From the NCBI RefSeq assembly GCF_017569925.1, contig NZ_CP050854.1, positions 2,604,001 through 2,668,000 of the forward strand: 64,000 nt of DNA, written 5' to 3'. The stretch is from Brenneria izadpanahii. Its GTDB lineage: Bacteria; Pseudomonadota; Gammaproteobacteria; Enterobacterales; Enterobacteriaceae. Both the position numbers and the translations under genes were made by a program. Numbering within the stretch: position 1 is the first letter of the stretch; each line of letters opens with the position of its first letter. Of the stretch, positions 62,572 to 64,000 are shown one piece after another. The notes under the pieces are model-generated. The model saw only the letters and a list, made by a program, of their open reading frames with translations. It did no database searches and was not told the DNA's origin.

Positions 62572-64000
62572 ATGTTTCAAGATAATCCGCTGCTTGCACA
62601 GCTAAAACAGCAACTTCACTCTCAGACGCCACGGGTTGAAGGTGTCGTCAAGGGCACAGATAAAGGGTTTGGCTTTCTTGAAGCTGACGCGCAAAAAAGC
62701 TATTTCATCCCGCCGCCGCATATGAAAAAAGTGATGCACGGCGACCGTATCACTGCCGCGCTGCACACTGAAAAAGACCGAGAAATCGCCGAGCCGGAAA
62801 CGCTGATTGAGCCTTTCCTGAGCCGCTTTGTCGGCCGCGTTCAGAAAAAAGACGATCGTTTATCCATAATTCCCGACCATCCGTTATTAAAAGACGCTAT
62901 CTCCTGCCGTCCCGCCCGTAACATCAGCCATACATTTCAGAATGGCGATTGGGCGGTGGCTGAAATGCGCCGTCATCCGCTCAAAGGCGACCGCGGTTTT
63001 CACGCCGAACTGACGCAATACATTACTACCGGCGACGATCCGCTGGCGCCGTGGTGGGTGACGTTGTCACGGCATAACCTGGAGCGCGAGGCTCCCGAAG
63101 GCGACGCCGCCGAACGCAATGATGGTCCGCTGACGCGCGAAGACCTGACCGCGCTGAATTTCGTTACCATAGACAGCGCCAGCACCGAAGACATGGATGA
63201 TGCGCTCTATGTACAGGACAACGGAGATGGTTCGCTGCAGTTGACCGTCGCTATCGCCGATCCCACCGCCTACGTCGAGGCCGGCAGCGAACTGGACAAC
63301 ATTGCCCGCCAGCGCGCCTTCACCAATTATCTGCCCGGTTTCAATATTCCGATGTTGCCGCGTCAGTTGTCGGACGATATCTGCTCGCTGCGCCCCGATG
63401 AACGCCGCCCGGTTCTTGCCTGCCGCGTGACTATCGCCGCCGACGGCACGCTGGGTGATGATATCCGCTTCTTCGCCGCCTGGATCGAATCCAAAGCCAA
63501 ACTGGCCTATGACGACGTATCCGATTGGCTGGAGCAGCAAGGCGAATGGCAGCCGCCGAGCGAGGCCATTGCCGAACAAATCCGGTTGCTGCACCGCGTC
63601 TGTCTGGCCCGCAGCGAATGGCGCACCACCCATGCGCTGGTGTTCAAAGATCGTCCGGACTACCGCTTCCTGCTGGGAGAAAAAGGCGAAGTGCTGGATA
63701 TCGTCGTTGAACCCAGACGCATCGCCAACCGGATCGTCGAAGAGGCGATGATCGCCGCCAACGTCTGCGCCGCCATTGTGCTGCGCGATAAGCTGGGCTT
63801 TGGCATCTACAACGTCCATCACGGCTTTGATCCGGCATCCGTCGAGCAGGCGGTTGCGGTATTGGATTCGTTCGGTATACAGGCCGACCCTCAGGCGCTA
63901 CTGACGCTTGACGGCTTTTGTTCCCTGCGCCGTAATTTGGACGCCCAACCTACCCAGTTCCTGGATAGCCGGATACGCCGCTTCCAGTCATTCGCCGAAG
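62572..64000 (+). CDS. rnb: RNase II (exoribonuclease II), 5' part (runs off the window)
   Basis: The frame from ATG 62572 ([11 protein letters not shown]) is open to the window end, giving 476 of about 645 residues. Cold-shock domain CSD1 near the N-terminus ([14 protein letters not shown]), then CSD2 and the RNB domain with the catalytic acidic cluster [21 protein letters not shown] is also diagnostic. RNase II degrades mRNA 3' to 5' to nucleoside monophosphates. In E. coli rnb lies close to fabI; here 14 kb of accessory genes separate them. Confidence 0.97.
   Translation, partial: MFQDNPLLAQLKQQLHSQTPRVEGVVKGTDKGFGFLEADAQKSYFIPPPHMKKVMHGDRITAALHTEKDREIAEPETLIEPFLSRFVGRVQKKDDRLSIIPDHPLLKDAISCRPARNISHTFQNGDWAVAEMRRHPLKGDRGFHAELTQYITTGDDPLAPWWVTLSRHNLEREAPEGDAAERNDGPLTREDLTALNFVTIDSASTEDMDDALYVQDNGDGSLQLTVAIADPTAYVEAGSELDNIARQRAFTNYLPGFNIPMLPRQLSDDICSLRPDERRPVLACRVTIAADGTLGDDIRFFAAWIESKAKLAYDDVSDWLEQQGEWQPPSEAIAEQIRLLHRVCLARSEWRTTHALVFKDRPDYRFLLGEKGEVLDIVVEPRRIANRIVEEAMIAANVCAAIVLRDKLGFGIYNVHHGFDPASVEQAVAVLDSFGIQADPQALLTLDGFCSLRRNLDAQPTQFLDSRIRRFQSFAE

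Noticed and set aside
1..64000. CRISPR arrays, tRNA or rRNA genes, insertion sequences, integrases
   Set aside because: No regular direct-repeat arrays, cloverleaf-like sequences or transposase/integrase motifs were recognised on reading both strands; a tRNAscan, ISfinder or CRISPR search could overturn this.

Overview
The window is a chromosomal piece of an enterobacterium, most likely a plant-associated member of the Pectobacteriaceae (Pectobacterium/Brenneria/Dickeya type). The backbone tyrR-ycjF-ycjX, pspCBA/pspF, sapABCDF-fabI and rnb is enterobacterial. The plant link rests on a GH5-CBM3 endoglucanase of the CelV type, fructan/sucrose genes, an alpha-glucoside PTS and a GH31 enzyme. No tRNA, rRNA, IS element or CRISPR array was recognised.

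Layout. 1-10.3 kb is conserved backbone: the end of a GNAT gene, tyrR, ycjF, ycjX, a DUF2339 membrane protein, pspC-pspB-pspA and divergent pspF, with a sigma-54 promoter for pspA. From 10.3 to 41.5 kb the pspF-sapA interval holds accessory genes. First comes a small AT-rich cassette flanked by 43-bp copies of the pspF 3' end, then a GNAT gene and a secreted cellulase. Next is a ten-gene leftward operon: RpiR regulator, isoaspartyl peptidase (frameshifted), creatininase-like, ketopantoate-reductase-like, SDR and a five-gene dipeptide-type ABC importer. It is followed by a sucrose/fructan locus: cscR, OmpG-like porin, exported GH32 protein and second porin at 24-29 kb, and cscK, cscB, cscA at 34-38 kb. 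Between these two halves sits a DUF485/acetate-type symporter, a family III CoA transferase and a LysR gene. The interval ends with a RyhB-type sRNA gene and three orphan genes, two of them tandem membrane-anchored SUMF1-domain proteins. 41.9-48.5 kb is sapABCDF and fabI. 48.5-62.5 kb is a second accessory block: GH31 plus MFS transporter with a LacI regulator, a LysR gene, a GntR regulator with GH4 and PTS IICB genes, a YdeP-like molybdopterin oxidoreductase broken by frameshifts, a WYL-type regulator and a VOC protein. rnb runs off the right edge.

How the genes work together. The csc genes form one regulon on sequence evidence: the cscR/porin and cscK/cscB intergenic regions both contain two copies of the perfect 12-bp palindrome GTTAACGTTAAC with a CRP-like site at an identical offset. 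The inferred route is outer-membrane entry through the porins, cleavage outside the cytoplasm by the exported GH32 protein, uptake by CscB, hydrolysis by CscA and phosphorylation of fructose by CscK. The GntR-PTS-GH4 genes form a second alpha-glucoside route with a palindromic operator in front of the PTS gene.

Two genes (iaaA-like and ydeP-like) are broken, and each break can be repaired by adding G residues to a G run. Either real decay or consensus error in homopolymers could explain this.
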